From contig JACQEC010000216.1 in the NCBI GenBank assembly GCA_016200765.1, positions 1 through 18,336 of the forward strand: a stretch of 18,336 nt of DNA, given 5' to 3'. The translations under genes were made by a program, and so were the position numbers. This document shows positions 7,533 through 15,110 of the stretch, in pieces; positions within the stretch are counted from its first letter, which is position 1, and each line of letters starts with the position of its first letter. This DNA comes from Chloroflexota bacterium (GTDB lineage Bacteria; Chloroflexota; Anaerolineae; JACRMK01). Below the pieces are notes generated by a model. It saw only the letters and a list, made by a program, of their open reading frames with translations. It was not told where the DNA came from and did not search any database.

Positions 7533-8090
7533 TCAGACGCGCGTGACGTAGGCGCCGGTGCGGGTGTCCACGCGGACGGTGTCGTTGGGCTGAACAAAGA
7601 GAGGGACTTGCACCGTGTAACCGGATTCGAGGGTTGCCGGCTTGGTGGCGCCAGAGGCAGTGTCGCCCTTAACACCGGGAGCCGATTCGGCAACCTTCAG
7701 TTCGACGGCTGTGGGCAACTCCACATCTACCGGATCATTGTCGTACAACGAAACCTTGATCTGAAGGCCCTCCTTCAGAAAATGGACCGCGTCGCCGAGG
7801 ATGCGTTGATCGAGGGCCGACTGCTCGTATGTTTCCACGTCCATAAAGTGATAAAAGTCGCCATCGTGATAGAGGTACGTCATTTCCCGATGATCGAGCC
7901 GGATGTCCTCCACGCGCCCGCCGGATTGATACGACTTCTCTAATGTCCCGCCGGTGCGCAGGTTGCGCAGTTTGACGCGAATGGTCGCGTTGCCGCGACC
8001 CTGCTTATTGTGCGAATATTCCAGCACGCGCCAAAGCTGCCCGTCCTGCGTAAAGGTTATGCCTTTGCGTAACTCTTCAACACCAATCAC
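7533..8090 (-). CDS. efp: translation elongation factor P
   Basis: 185 residues, the normal three-domain length. Domain I begins IGVEELRKGITFTQDGQLWRVLEY and carries the tip loop NKQGRGNA, with Arg32 where E. coli EF-P has the modified Lys34. Domain II includes YHFMDVETYEQ and domain III the conserved ESGYTVQVPLFVQPNDTVRVDTRTGAYVTRV-type ending. EF-P binds the ribosome between P and E sites and relieves stalling at polyproline. The start is GTG at 8090, with GGGAGGA at 8105-8099 nine nt upstream; an ATG inside that leader is out of frame. Arg at the tip recalls the EarP-rhamnosylated class, but the usual PGRG is QGRG here and no modification enzyme is visible. The first gene of the efp-xseA-xseB-DUF212 unit. 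Confidence 0.97.
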   Translation of the reverse strand: MIGVEELRKGITFTQDGQLWRVLEYSHNKQGRGNATIRVKLRNLRTGGTLEKSYQSGGRVEDIRLDHREMTYLYHDGDFYHFMDVETYEQSALDQRILGDAVHFLKEGLQIKVSLYDNDPVDVELPTAVELKVAESAPGVKGDTASGATKPATLESGYTVQVPLFVQPNDTVRVDTRTGAYVTRV

Positions 8091-8098
8091 AAGTACAT

Positions 8099-8136
8099 TC
8101 CTCCCGAGTAGACCTTATTAGGACGATTGGATTATT
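8099..8136 (-). promoter_or_regulatory. efp ribosome binding site and candidate -10
   Basis: GGGAGGA (8105-8099) precedes the GTG start of efp by about 9 nt and decides this start. Further upstream, AATAAT (8136-8131), preceded by TG and one base, looks like an extended -10. No TTG-type -35 is visible. The ribosome site is convincing; the promoter is only a candidate. Confidence 0.4.
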
Positions 8137-8206
8137 ACACATCATATTTAGGATTTTTGTCTTCTGGTTTGCCATGCTCATCACTTCTGTATAACGAGCT
8201 TTACGC

Positions 8207-9607
8207 TCATGGATATGCAGGATGGGCGATATTCGGTGGTGGCGGTGTCTTGGGCACAGGATTGGCGGGCGGTGTTAAGGCAATCGGTGTTTTGGCTGGT
8301 CGGAACGGCGTGGGGGTGCCGGCTGGCGGTGTACCCGCCGAGTACGGGGGGCCAGATAGGCCACAGATCGGTAAGCTGACATCATCTACATAAAAGTTCG
8401 TGGGAGCACTACCATCGGTGGTATCACTGAAGATGAGTCTAATTGTCCAGCCGCTGTAGGCAGACAGATCGTGCGACTGGAAGACCCACTGTCCGGCTGT
8501 ACTTCGATTGGTGACGGTGTAGAGGTCGCCGGTCGTGATGACATTGCCTAGGCCATCCAGGGTTTGGATCTGCACGCGCAGATAATCGTAATCGGCACTC
8601 GGGTATTCCTGAGTGGTCATTTGCCACCAGTAGCTATAATTTATGCTCGCAGCATCTGCTGGCAAGGTCGTGGTCTGCGAGATATTCTCTGAGAGGTTGT
8701 TGAAGGCTCCCAAGAAGGCGAAATAATCGCCGCTGTGGGTATAGCCCGGTAAGTAGGGGATGAGTTGATATCCACCGCTAGAGTATTGTGCCCAGCCGAC
8801 CGCGGAGCCGGATTCGAAATTGCCGTTGACCAGGTATTCGTAGGAGTTTCCAGGGCATCGGCCTATAGCAGGTAAGAATGTCCCCGCGTGGGCGCGGATG
8901 AAGGCGGAAGGATTGGTGTAACCAGCGCCGGGCGCGGGGAAATTGTCGGGGATACCTGGATACGTATAACCTACGCCTGGAACGTTATCCGGTTTGTTGC
9001 ATGTAGTATATGGTGCCGGATAAATATTGCTTCCGTCGTAGAAGTACCGGATTTCGAAGTGTAGATGAGAGTCATCACCAGAAGGATGGTATTGTGAATA
9101 TCGGCCTGTATACGCCTGATAAAGTACAGTTCCAATCTTATCTCCTCTGGCTAGGGTTTGAGCGGCAACAACTGCAAGGTTTTCAATATGACCATAGACT
9201 GAATAGATGGTTTGCCCATTAGTCAACACATGCTTCACAATAACTACGCGTCCCGGCCAGTCGATAAGGGGATCGGCGAACATCACGGTGCCATTAGCCA
9301 CAGCAGTAACTTCTGCCCCTCGTGTACTGCTACCGTCTGTACGGTAAAGATCCTCGCCCGCGTGATACAGTTGGCTCCAATCGACACCGAAACACTTTAA
9401 GCCCTGCAGATCGGGGTTTTTCACCCCATAGTTTGTGTTCTCTATCAAGTTATGACTGTTATCGTAGGTGATCCTTGGAGCATATTGTAGTCCGTCATGA
9501 TAGCCCAGCGGCGGGCTGAAGATGTCGGCAGTGGCAGAAGCCTGTACGCGGTTGAGTGTTGCGAAGACGACGAGCGTGAGACTGAGGGCAACCATTATGA
9601 TACGCAT
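8207..9607 (-). CDS. exported M23 (LytM-type) metallopeptidase with C-terminal jelly-roll-like domain
   Basis: 466 residues from ATG 9607; a GTG at 9619 would add four residues, and neither start has a ribosome site. Residues 1-24 are a signal peptide. The M23 domain (about 70-190) has the full catalytic set: HAGED (His82, Asp86), YGH (His140) and HLHFE (His181, His183). His82, Asp86 and His183 would bind zinc, with His140 and His181 assisting. M23 enzymes cleave peptide cross-links of cell walls or act as LysM-like envelope regulators. A beta-rich region (about 255-415) opens LVNGNFESG and ends NFYVDDVSL, the pattern of CBM-like jelly rolls. The last 50 residues are Pro/Thr-rich with no sorting signal I recognise. 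It follows a PsbP-like gene closely. Codon and base composition are AT-richer than the flanking housekeeping genes. Confidence 0.88.
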   Translation of the reverse strand: MRIIMVALSLTLVVFATLNRVQASATADIFSPPLGYHDGLQYAPRITYDNSHNLIENTNYGVKNPDLQGLKCFGVDWSQLYHAGEDLYRTDGSSTRGAEVTAVANGTVMFADPLIDWPGRVVIVKHVLTNGQTIYSVYGHIENLAVVAAQTLARGDKIGTVLYQAYTGRYSQYHPSGDDSHLHFEIRYFYDGSNIYPAPYTTCNKPDNVPGVGYTYPGIPDNFPAPGAGYTNPSAFIRAHAGTFLPAIGRCPGNSYEYLVNGNFESGSAVGWAQYSSGGYQLIPYLPGYTHSGDYFAFLGAFNNLSENISQTTTLPADAASINYSYWWQMTTQEYPSADYDYLRVQIQTLDGLGNVITTGDLYTVTNRSTAGQWVFQSHDLSAYSGWTIRLIFSDTTDGSAPTNFYVDDVSLPICGLSGPPYSAGTPPAGTPTPFRPAKTPIALTPPANPVPKTPPPPNIAHPAYP

Positions 9608-9634
9608 AGCAGTGGTCACGTTGTATACTTGATT

Positions 9635-10351
9635 TTACGGTGTTAGAACAAAAGTCTGCACGATCTGGTTCAGGAGCGATGCAGCTTCTGGTGATGAAGT
9701 TAATGAAGCTAGTCCATGCACAAGAGCGATCCGGTACACCCTGCCCCGATTGGGGACATATATGGCGTAGTCAGCGTTTGAAGGAATCTGGTTCGTTTGA
9801 ACTGATTGAATTCCTGATACAACCCCGTATTGAAAACTAGATCGAAAATCAGGAGGAGGCGGCTGGCCGGTTGCTTGCGTATATGCTTGTTCGAGAAACT
9901 GCTCCACGCTCGTATCAGGCGTCTTTTCCAGAACCCTGATGCTCAGTCCTTGATAATCGTGAATCTGAGGAAGGTTAAATGCAAGATTCACGGCCTTAAA
10001 GCGAAAATCAACATCCTTGCTGACGCCTAAGTGCGCGTCGGAAGGGTACAGAAACGTATATCCTGCATCCGGATCGCTATAGGTCAGCCATATGACGGGG
10101 CCCGGTGTGGAGGGTGGCAGCGTCGGCGTGGGAGGCACGGTCGGTACGATCAAGGTGGGCGCTACTGTTGGTAGTGGGCGAATCGTCGGGACAGGTGATC
10201 TGACCGGCAGCGGGTAAGCTGTCGCCTGCTGGGCCGATTGTTGAGCAGTTTGGATAAGTGCCGGCTTTGGCTGGTATTGTAGTACAAGAACTACAAGCAA
10301 CAAGCCAAAAGCCACGATCAAACTGATGATTAAACGCTTGGCTCGGTTCAT
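9635..10351 (-). CDS. membrane-anchored protein with Pro-rich linker and PsbP-like domain (copy 1)
   Basis: 238 residues. A basic N-terminus (MNRAKR) precedes one hydrophobic helix (about 7-26), giving an N-in anchor or uncleaved signal; no lipobox Cys is present. A Pro/Thr/Val linker spans about 46-87. The C-terminal domain (88-238) starts WLTYSDPDAGYTFLYPSDA and ends LNQIVQTFVL, the shape of small alpha/beta domains of the PsbP/Mog1 kind; this is a by-eye comparison. The neighbour at 10444-11163 is a clear paralogue with the same architecture. It has its own promoter (10376-10404) and a GGAGG site 6 nt before the ATG. The M23 peptidase gene follows, with its ATG 27 nt after the stop and an alternative GTG at 15 nt, so the two are probably co-transcribed. 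The molecular function is unknown; an envelope role is inferred from the anchor and context. Confidence 0.8.
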   Translation of the reverse strand: MNRAKRLIISLIVAFGLLLVVLVLQYQPKPALIQTAQQSAQQATAYPLPVRSPVPTIRPLPTVAPTLIVPTVPPTPTLPPSTPGPVIWLTYSDPDAGYTFLYPSDAHLGVSKDVDFRFKAVNLAFNLPQIHDYQGLSIRVLEKTPDTSVEQFLEQAYTQATGQPPPPDFRSSFQYGVVSGIQSVQTNQIPSNADYAIYVPNRGRVYRIALVHGLASLTSSPEAASLLNQIVQTFVLTP

Positions 10352-10375
10352 AGCATTCCTCCACGCTTGGCCGAG

Positions 10376-10404
10376 ATTATAGGAGATGGGCTTGCAGATT
10401 GCAA
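10376..10404 (-). promoter_or_regulatory. sigma70-type promoter for the PsbP-like / M23 pair
   Basis: TTGCAA (10404-10399) and a perfect TATAAT (10381-10376) are 17 nt apart on the minus strand. The start would be near 10369, about 18 nt before the ATG at 10351, with GGAGG in between. Spacing and consensus are as good as at 4131-4159. Confidence 0.65.
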
Positions 10405-10443
10405 ATCCTCTATTTTAGTGCCCGGCTAGGATATTCATGCTGA

Positions 10444-11163
10444 TCAGCGGATTAGCCTAAAGGTGTTGACGATTTGCATGAAGAGCAATTTGGCTTCGGG
10501 CGATGCAGCCTCTCCCATTTTGGCATTGACCGTAAGTACATACACTTTGTCCTCCTCAGCAATGAAAACTCCAAACCTGCCAACAGTGACATCGCTGACA
10601 GAGAAGATTCCGCTGACGCCATTGATCTGAATGTGCGCATGCGATAGTTCAAAATCGGCCGGCGGTGATTTGCCCTGGCTTATTTTTGTGTAATACTGCC
10701 GGAGAAAAACTTCGAGCGGAAGTTTTAGCGGATTTTCGACGATGAAGGCAGTCATTCCTTGATAACCTTGACACAGAAAGCGCAAATCAAATTGTATGCG
10801 CACTGATTTATATCTGTTTGGGGAGTCCACTCCAAAATATGAATTCGATGGATACTGGAATGAATAGCCTGCATCAAGATCTGTATAAGTCAGCCACACG
10901 AAAGAGCTAGGAGGCGGCGGGATGCAGGGCGGTGGAGGTGGGGCTGTGGGCGGAACAACTGTCACCATTGTCGGTATAGGTTTCGGGCGGAGGGTAGGTG
11001 TAGGCGATGGGATTACGGGTGAGGGATGGGCGGTTGCCAGTGCTGGGCTTGGCACAACTTGAATAACGGCGGGTGATGCGCGGTCACTTGAGAAGAGGAT
11101 CACGTTCAGCAACAGGCTGATGATCAGCGCGCCGCCAAGTATCTGACGCCACTTGTCGTTCAT
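10444..11163 (-). CDS. membrane-anchored protein with Pro-rich linker and PsbP-like domain (copy 2)
   Basis: 239 residues from ATG 11163; a TTG at 11181 would add six residues but lies 1 nt after the dinG stop without support. An N-terminal hydrophobic helix (ILGGALIISLLLNVILFSS) is followed by a Pro/Thr-rich linker containing runs such as PPTAPPPPPCIPPPPSS. The C-terminal domain begins VWLTYTDLDAGYSFQYPSNS and ends MQIVNTFRLI. These align directly with WLTYSDPDAGYTFLYPSDA and NQIVQTFVL of the neighbouring copy, so the pair arose by tandem duplication, but the middles have diverged strongly. It sits 19 nt behind dinG and could be read from the same transcript. Base composition is AT-richer than dinG. 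The function is unknown; it is probably exposed on the outer face of the membrane. Confidence 0.8.
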   Translation of the reverse strand: MNDKWRQILGGALIISLLLNVILFSSDRASPAVIQVVPSPALATAHPSPVIPSPTPTLRPKPIPTMVTVVPPTAPPPPPCIPPPPSSFVWLTYTDLDAGYSFQYPSNSYFGVDSPNRYKSVRIQFDLRFLCQGYQGMTAFIVENPLKLPLEVFLRQYYTKISQGKSPPADFELSHAHIQINGVSGIFSVSDVTVGRFGVFIAEEDKVYVLTVNAKMGEAASPEAKLLFMQIVNTFRLIR

Positions 11164-11182
11164 CGTAATCTGAAATCTCAAA

Positions 11183-13990
11183 TTACTTCAGCCATTGCGC
11201 GGCTGCCGTCGGCGCGTCCTTGCAGGACGCGCGCCGTTCGGTGCAGTCGGGCAGTGAGGCAAGAAAGGCTTTGCCGTATGCCTTGGTGAGCAAACGCTTG
11301 TCCAGTATGACCGCCACACCGCGGTCGGTCGCACTGCGGATCAGACGGCCGAATCCCTGCCGGAAGCTCAACACCGCCTGCGGCACCATGTAGTCGTTGA
11401 AGGAATCGTCAAACGTCTCACTGCGCGCCGCGATGATGGGATCGCTGGGCACCGCAAACGGCAGGCGGGTGATGACCAGACAGGAGAGCGCATCGCCGAT
11501 CACGTCCACGCCCTCCCAAAAACTGCGAGTGCCCAGCAACACACAGCGCGACATGGACCTGAAATTATCAAGCAATTGCCGCCGCGAGCCATCCATATAT
11601 TGAGCGATCACGATAATATCGGCCTGCTCCAGCGGGCGGCGGATGGCTTCATAGGTGCGGAGCAGTTGACTTTTGGAGGTGAACAGGATCAGCGCGCGGC
11701 CCTGTGTGGCTTTGCACAGTTCGACGAGGGTCTCGTGGACGACCTTCGCGTAGTTGACCGTGTCGGGCTCGGGCACGTCAGTCGGCAGGTAGAGCAAGGT
11801 AGATTTGCGGTAGTCAAACGGAGAATCCAGGCCGAGTTCGACCACCTCGCCGAGGCCGAGACGATCACGGATGAAACGGAAGCCGTCGGCGCTGCGCAGG
11901 GTCGCGGAGGTCAAGATCACACAGTCTTTCTGGCTGAAGATCTGCTTCTGGAGCATCTCGCCGACGTGCAGAGGCGCCGAGTTCAGGCGAACGTCGCCGC
12001 CTCCGGCGCGCAGGGTCGCCCAGTAGATGCCGTTCGCCTGCGGCTCGCAGACGATCGCCGTCAGGTTGGCGCGCAGTTCGCTCAAGCGCTGACGCTTGAG
12101 CGCCATCGGGTAGAGCAGGTCATCGTTCTCTAAAGCGTCGTGTTCTGCGCACAGCCGCCCCAGCCGTTCCAGGGTGCCGGTGATTCGCCCAAGCGAGTCG
12201 GTCAGCGCGTCGCACAAGACCTCTGCTGTTGACCACGCCGGCTGTGCGCGCAGGGCTGGAACTAAACGGATCTGGGTGTCGTATTCGCCTTTGGATGAGT
12301 TTTGTGCGGGCAAGACCGTCGTCAGATGGTTGAACAGCGGGTAAATGTCTCGCTGGGCCTGTCCCGTGTCCGCGTAGGCCGTCTGGATGAGGTCGGCCAG
12401 TTGATCCTTGACACTGGCCGTGGCGTCACCGGCGCGCACCGCCGCCGCCAGACCCGCCAACAGGCCGTCGCGGGCCGTGCCGACCTCGGCCAAAAGGGTC
12501 TCGATACTGTTCGGCTGCACTTCGACGCTGAACGCCTCGGTGGCGCGCGCCTCCAGATGATGGGCTTCGTCAATGATGAGGTGGTGATGCTCGGGCAAGA
12601 TGTGGTTTTGGGTTGCCATATCCGACAGCAGGAGCGCATGGTTGACGACGATAATGTGCGCGCCCTCGGCCTGCTGGCGCGCGCGGAAAAAGAAACAGGA
12701 GCCCTGCTGGAAATAGGGGCACGATTGGGCGTTGCAGGTTTCGTCGGCGCAGACGTCGCCCCAGACGGCTTCCTCTTCGTAGGTCAGCGAGAGCTCGGCG
12801 CGGTCGCCGGTGGTGGTGGTGGGAAGCCATGCCAAGATGCGCGCCAGCACCCGGATTTGCATCGGTGACTTGTGCGGCTGTTGTTGGAATTGCTCAAAGC
12901 GGTGGCGGCAGAGGTAGTTGCTGCGGCCTTTCATCACGACCGCGCGAAAATCGAGACCGAGAATCTTTTGCAGATCGGGGATGTCCTTTTCGATCAACTG
13001 ATCTTGCAGGTTGATCGTGTTGGTTGAAACGACGATCGGCCTTCCGTTGGCCACGGCGAAATGGATCGCGGGCACCAAGTAGGCCATGCTCTTGCCGGTG
13101 CCGGTGCCGGCCTCGACGAGCAGGTGCGTGTCATTGTCAAACGCCTCACAAACGGCTTGCAGCATCTGCACCTGCTGGTCGCGCCGCTCGTAACCGGCGA
13201 ACTGCTCCGCGAGCGCGCCGTCCGCGTCAAACAGGCCCAGGATTTCATCGCCGTCGAGCGCTTGATGATGGAGCGCGGGGCGCAGAGCCGGGGGCGGGTT
13301 ATGAGCATCGCCGTCCAGCACCAGCAGGCGGTTGTTCTTGATGGCGCCCTTAGCCCGCAGTTGCGCGCCAATCGAAGCGCCGCTGAAGGCGCTGCGACCA
13401 GCCGAAAACCGCAAGACCTCCTTGAACACATCGCGCAGTCCCCAGTGGCTGCCCTGCGCGGCGCGCACGATTTCGTTCAGCGTGTTCGTGTCGAGTTGGG
13501 CGGCGCGCTGGCAGAGCGCCAGAAAGAGCCGCATGGCCGCCTGCGCATCGGCCAGCGCGCGATGGTTATCCGGCAGAGGGATGTCTAACTCGGCGGCGAG
13601 TTGTTTGAGCGAATAGCGCGCGGCATGGGGCATGACGATGCGCGCCAGTTCATCGGTGTCAACCGTGGGGTTGGTCAGCAAGAGATTTTGCTGGCGCATG
13701 AAGGCGATGTCGTGTTCAACGCTGTGGCCGACGACCGGATGCTCGCCGACAAAGCGCGCGATGTGCCGCCCTACCTGCTCGATACGCGGGGCGGTGCGAA
13801 CGTCCTCCGGCTTGATGCCGGTCAGCCGCTCAATCTTGAGGGGCAGGTCGCGGCCGGGGTTGACGAGAGACGACCACGAATCCAATATCTGGTCGCCGCG
13901 AAACTTCACCACGGCGACCTCAATGATGCTGTCGCTCTCCGAGTTGAAACCGGTCGTTTCAGTGTCGAGGGCGACGTAGGTTTTATTCAA
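11183..13990 (-). CDS. dinG: DinG-family helicase with N-terminal DnaQ-type 3'-5' exonuclease domain
   Basis: 935 residues, the length of the exonuclease-fused DinG form. Exonuclease domain (1-165): ALDTETTGF (Asp9, Glu11), HSVEHDIAF (Asp94) and HRALADA (His143, Asp148), the complete DEDDh set. Helicase domain: Walker A EAGTGTGKS (293-301), and an Fe-S domain with Cys361 in NYLC and further cysteines at 414, 419, 424 and 432. DEAH follows at 474-477, then RSADGFRFIRDRLGL and motif VI QGFGRLIRSATDRG near the C-terminus. DinG unwinds D-loops, R-loops and forked DNA 5' to 3'. In some Firmicutes the fused form acts as a nuclease without helicase activity, and it often lacks the Fe-S cysteines; here they appear present. 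The start is TTG at 13990, the only usable codon before the exonuclease motif; no Shine-Dalgarno is seen. A heptamer hairpin lies just upstream. Confidence 0.94.
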   Translation of the reverse strand: MNKTYVALDTETTGFNSESDSIIEVAVVKFRGDQILDSWSSLVNPGRDLPLKIERLTGIKPEDVRTAPRIEQVGRHIARFVGEHPVVGHSVEHDIAFMRQQNLLLTNPTVDTDELARIVMPHAARYSLKQLAAELDIPLPDNHRALADAQAAMRLFLALCQRAAQLDTNTLNEIVRAAQGSHWGLRDVFKEVLRFSAGRSAFSGASIGAQLRAKGAIKNNRLLVLDGDAHNPPPALRPALHHQALDGDEILGLFDADGALAEQFAGYERRDQQVQMLQAVCEAFDNDTHLLVEAGTGTGKSMAYLVPAIHFAVANGRPIVVSTNTINLQDQLIEKDIPDLQKILGLDFRAVVMKGRSNYLCRHRFEQFQQQPHKSPMQIRVLARILAWLPTTTTGDRAELSLTYEEEAVWGDVCADETCNAQSCPYFQQGSCFFFRARQQAEGAHIIVVNHALLLSDMATQNHILPEHHHLIIDEAHHLEARATEAFSVEVQPNSIETLLAEVGTARDGLLAGLAAAVRAGDATASVKDQLADLIQTAYADTGQAQRDIYPLFNHLTTVLPAQNSSKGEYDTQIRLVPALRAQPAWSTAEVLCDALTDSLGRITGTLERLGRLCAEHDALENDDLLYPMALKRQRLSELRANLTAIVCEPQANGIYWATLRAGGGDVRLNSAPLHVGEMLQKQIFSQKDCVILTSATLRSADGFRFIRDRLGLGEVVELGLDSPFDYRKSTLLYLPTDVPEPDTVNYAKVVHETLVELCKATQGRALILFTSKSQLLRTYEAIRRPLEQADIIVIAQYMDGSRRQLLDNFRSMSRCVLLGTRSFWEGVDVIGDALSCLVITRLPFAVPSDPIIAARSETFDDSFNDYMVPQAVLSFRQGFGRLIRSATDRGVAVILDKRLLTKAYGKAFLASLPDCTERRASCKDAPTAAAQWLK

Positions 13991-14011
13991 CGGAAAAGAA
14001 CTTTCTAGGCT

Positions 14012-14109
14012 GATAGCCGATGGCGGATGGCCGATGGCTGATGGCCGATGCGGTTTGCTATTTGCTATCTGCCATCGGCTATCGGCTATCGGCTATCGGC
14101 TATCGGCTA
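14012..14109. repeat. heptanucleotide repeat array forming a long hairpin
   Basis: Left arm: six degenerate heptamers (14012-14053) GATAGCC, GATGGCG, GATGGCC, GATGGCT, GATGGCC, GATGCGG. Right arm: eight heptamers (14054-14109) TTTGCTA twice, TCTGCCA, then five perfect TCGGCTA. The arms are reverse complements of each other apart from drift, so the locus can fold into a stem of about 35-40 bp. It occupies most of the 130-nt gap between the FAD-subunit stop and the dinG start. It could act as a transcription barrier or mRNA stabiliser. Confidence 0.9.
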
Positions 14110-14120
14110 TTCGCGAGCGA

Positions 14121-15107
14121 TCATTGGGTTAGAAATGTGCGCAAGGCGCGCTCGACATAAATCTTGCTCATCTTCTTGCGGTAGCCGTGCGCCATGTCGG
14201 TGTTGTCCAACGGCTTGGCGGGCTTGTAGGCGGCTTGCGCGACGGCATCTATCAACTCCGGCGTCAAGCGCTGGCCGAGCAACATCTTTTCGGCGTCGTC
14301 GCACTCCATCGGGTACGATTGCACACCGCCCAGCACAACGCGCGCATGGCGCACCGTGCCGTCGCCGTCCTGTCGCAGGGCCACGGCCACGCCGAGAATC
14401 GGGAAGTCAAACGAGCCGCGCCGCCGCAGTTTGAGATAGACCGAGCGCAAACCCTTGGCGGGCGGAATAATCACCTCCGTGAGGATTTCGTCCGGGGCCT
14501 TGGCGAGATATTCCATGCCGTCGTCACGATAGAGGGCGCGCGCCGGCACGACGCGCTCGCCCTGCGGGCCGACGAGACGCACGGATGCGTCGAGCGCAAT
14601 GGTCCCAGGCGCGGTGTCGGTTGAGGAGACGGCCCAGCAACGCGACGAGCCGGGGGCGACCAGACAGATGTCTCCGTCCTTCTTCATGCAGAAGCCGATA
14701 GATTTGCGCCAGAAATAAGACTGGTTGTAGTAGTTGCAACGGGTGTCCAGACAAAGGTTGCCGCCATAGGTGCCCATGTTGCGCAGTTGGGGTGTTGAGA
14801 CGAGCGCGGCTGCTGTCGCCAGCGCTGGATGCACCTGACGGATCAGCGGATGGCTGGCAACCTGCGTCAACGTCAGCCCGGCGCCAATGCGAAAGCCGCG
14901 TCCATGCTCGGCGCTAAACTCGTTCAATTCCGGCACCCGGCGCAGACCAATCAGGTGTTTCGGCTCAAACTGGCGGCGCTTCATGTTAGGATAAAGGTCG
15001 GTGCCACCCGCGACATACATCGCGTCCGGGCCGTGAGCGGCCATCATCTGCGCGGCTTCGGTCAACGAGCGAGGAGACCAGTAGGCAAACGGAGGCAGGC
15101 GGAGCAT
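14121..15107 (-). CDS. FAD subunit of a 4-hydroxybenzoyl-CoA reductase-type hydroxylase (HcrB-like)
   Basis: 328 residues. An FAD-binding domain opens with LPPFAYWSPRSLTEA; AGGTDLYPNMK (33-43) and TYGGNLCLDTRC (113-124) are the two flavin loops. A segment of about 40 residues follows, with Cys124, Cys140, Cys148 and Cys157. These intervals (16, 8, 9) equal those I recall for the [4Fe-4S] ligands Cys122, 138, 146 and 155 of Thauera HcrB, the subunit that passes electrons backwards from ferredoxin to remove the phenolic hydroxyl. The CO-dehydrogenase flavoprotein C-terminal domain ends the protein. In the complex it links FAD to the [2Fe-2S] and molybdenum subunits. It starts 3 nt after the acetyltransferase stop. 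The family is sure; the exact substrate is not. Confidence 0.88.
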   Translation of the reverse strand: MLRLPPFAYWSPRSLTEAAQMMAAHGPDAMYVAGGTDLYPNMKRRQFEPKHLIGLRRVPELNEFSAEHGRGFRIGAGLTLTQVASHPLIRQVHPALATAAALVSTPQLRNMGTYGGNLCLDTRCNYYNQSYFWRKSIGFCMKKDGDICLVAPGSSRCWAVSSTDTAPGTIALDASVRLVGPQGERVVPARALYRDDGMEYLAKAPDEILTEVIIPPAKGLRSVYLKLRRRGSFDFPILGVAVALRQDGDGTVRHARVVLGGVQSYPMECDDAEKMLLGQRLTPELIDAVAQAAYKPAKPLDNTDMAHGYRKKMSKIYVERALRTFLTQ

Positions 15108-15110
15108 GGC

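Noticed and set aside
7448..7693. N-terminal extension of xseA to 7693
   Set aside because: Would overlap efp by 161 bases, and the added residues have no family likeness.
8196..8208. GAGC/GCTC hairpin at the end of the M23 gene as terminator
   Set aside because: Stem of only 4-6 bp, overlapping the stop codon, with no T-run after it.
10439..10448. Palindrome GCTGATCAGC at the stop codon of the second PsbP-like gene
   Set aside because: A 10-bp palindrome without spacer or partner copy; too short to support an operator or terminator.
14054..14109. CRISPR-like short repeats
   Set aside because: Units are 7 nt, directly adjacent and without spacers, so this is a simple tandem repeat.
14048..14434. 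Plus-strand open frame beginning in the heptamer array
   Set aside because: Its first part is a translation of the repeat (SAIGYRLSAIGY pattern) and the rest is antisense to the FAD subunit.
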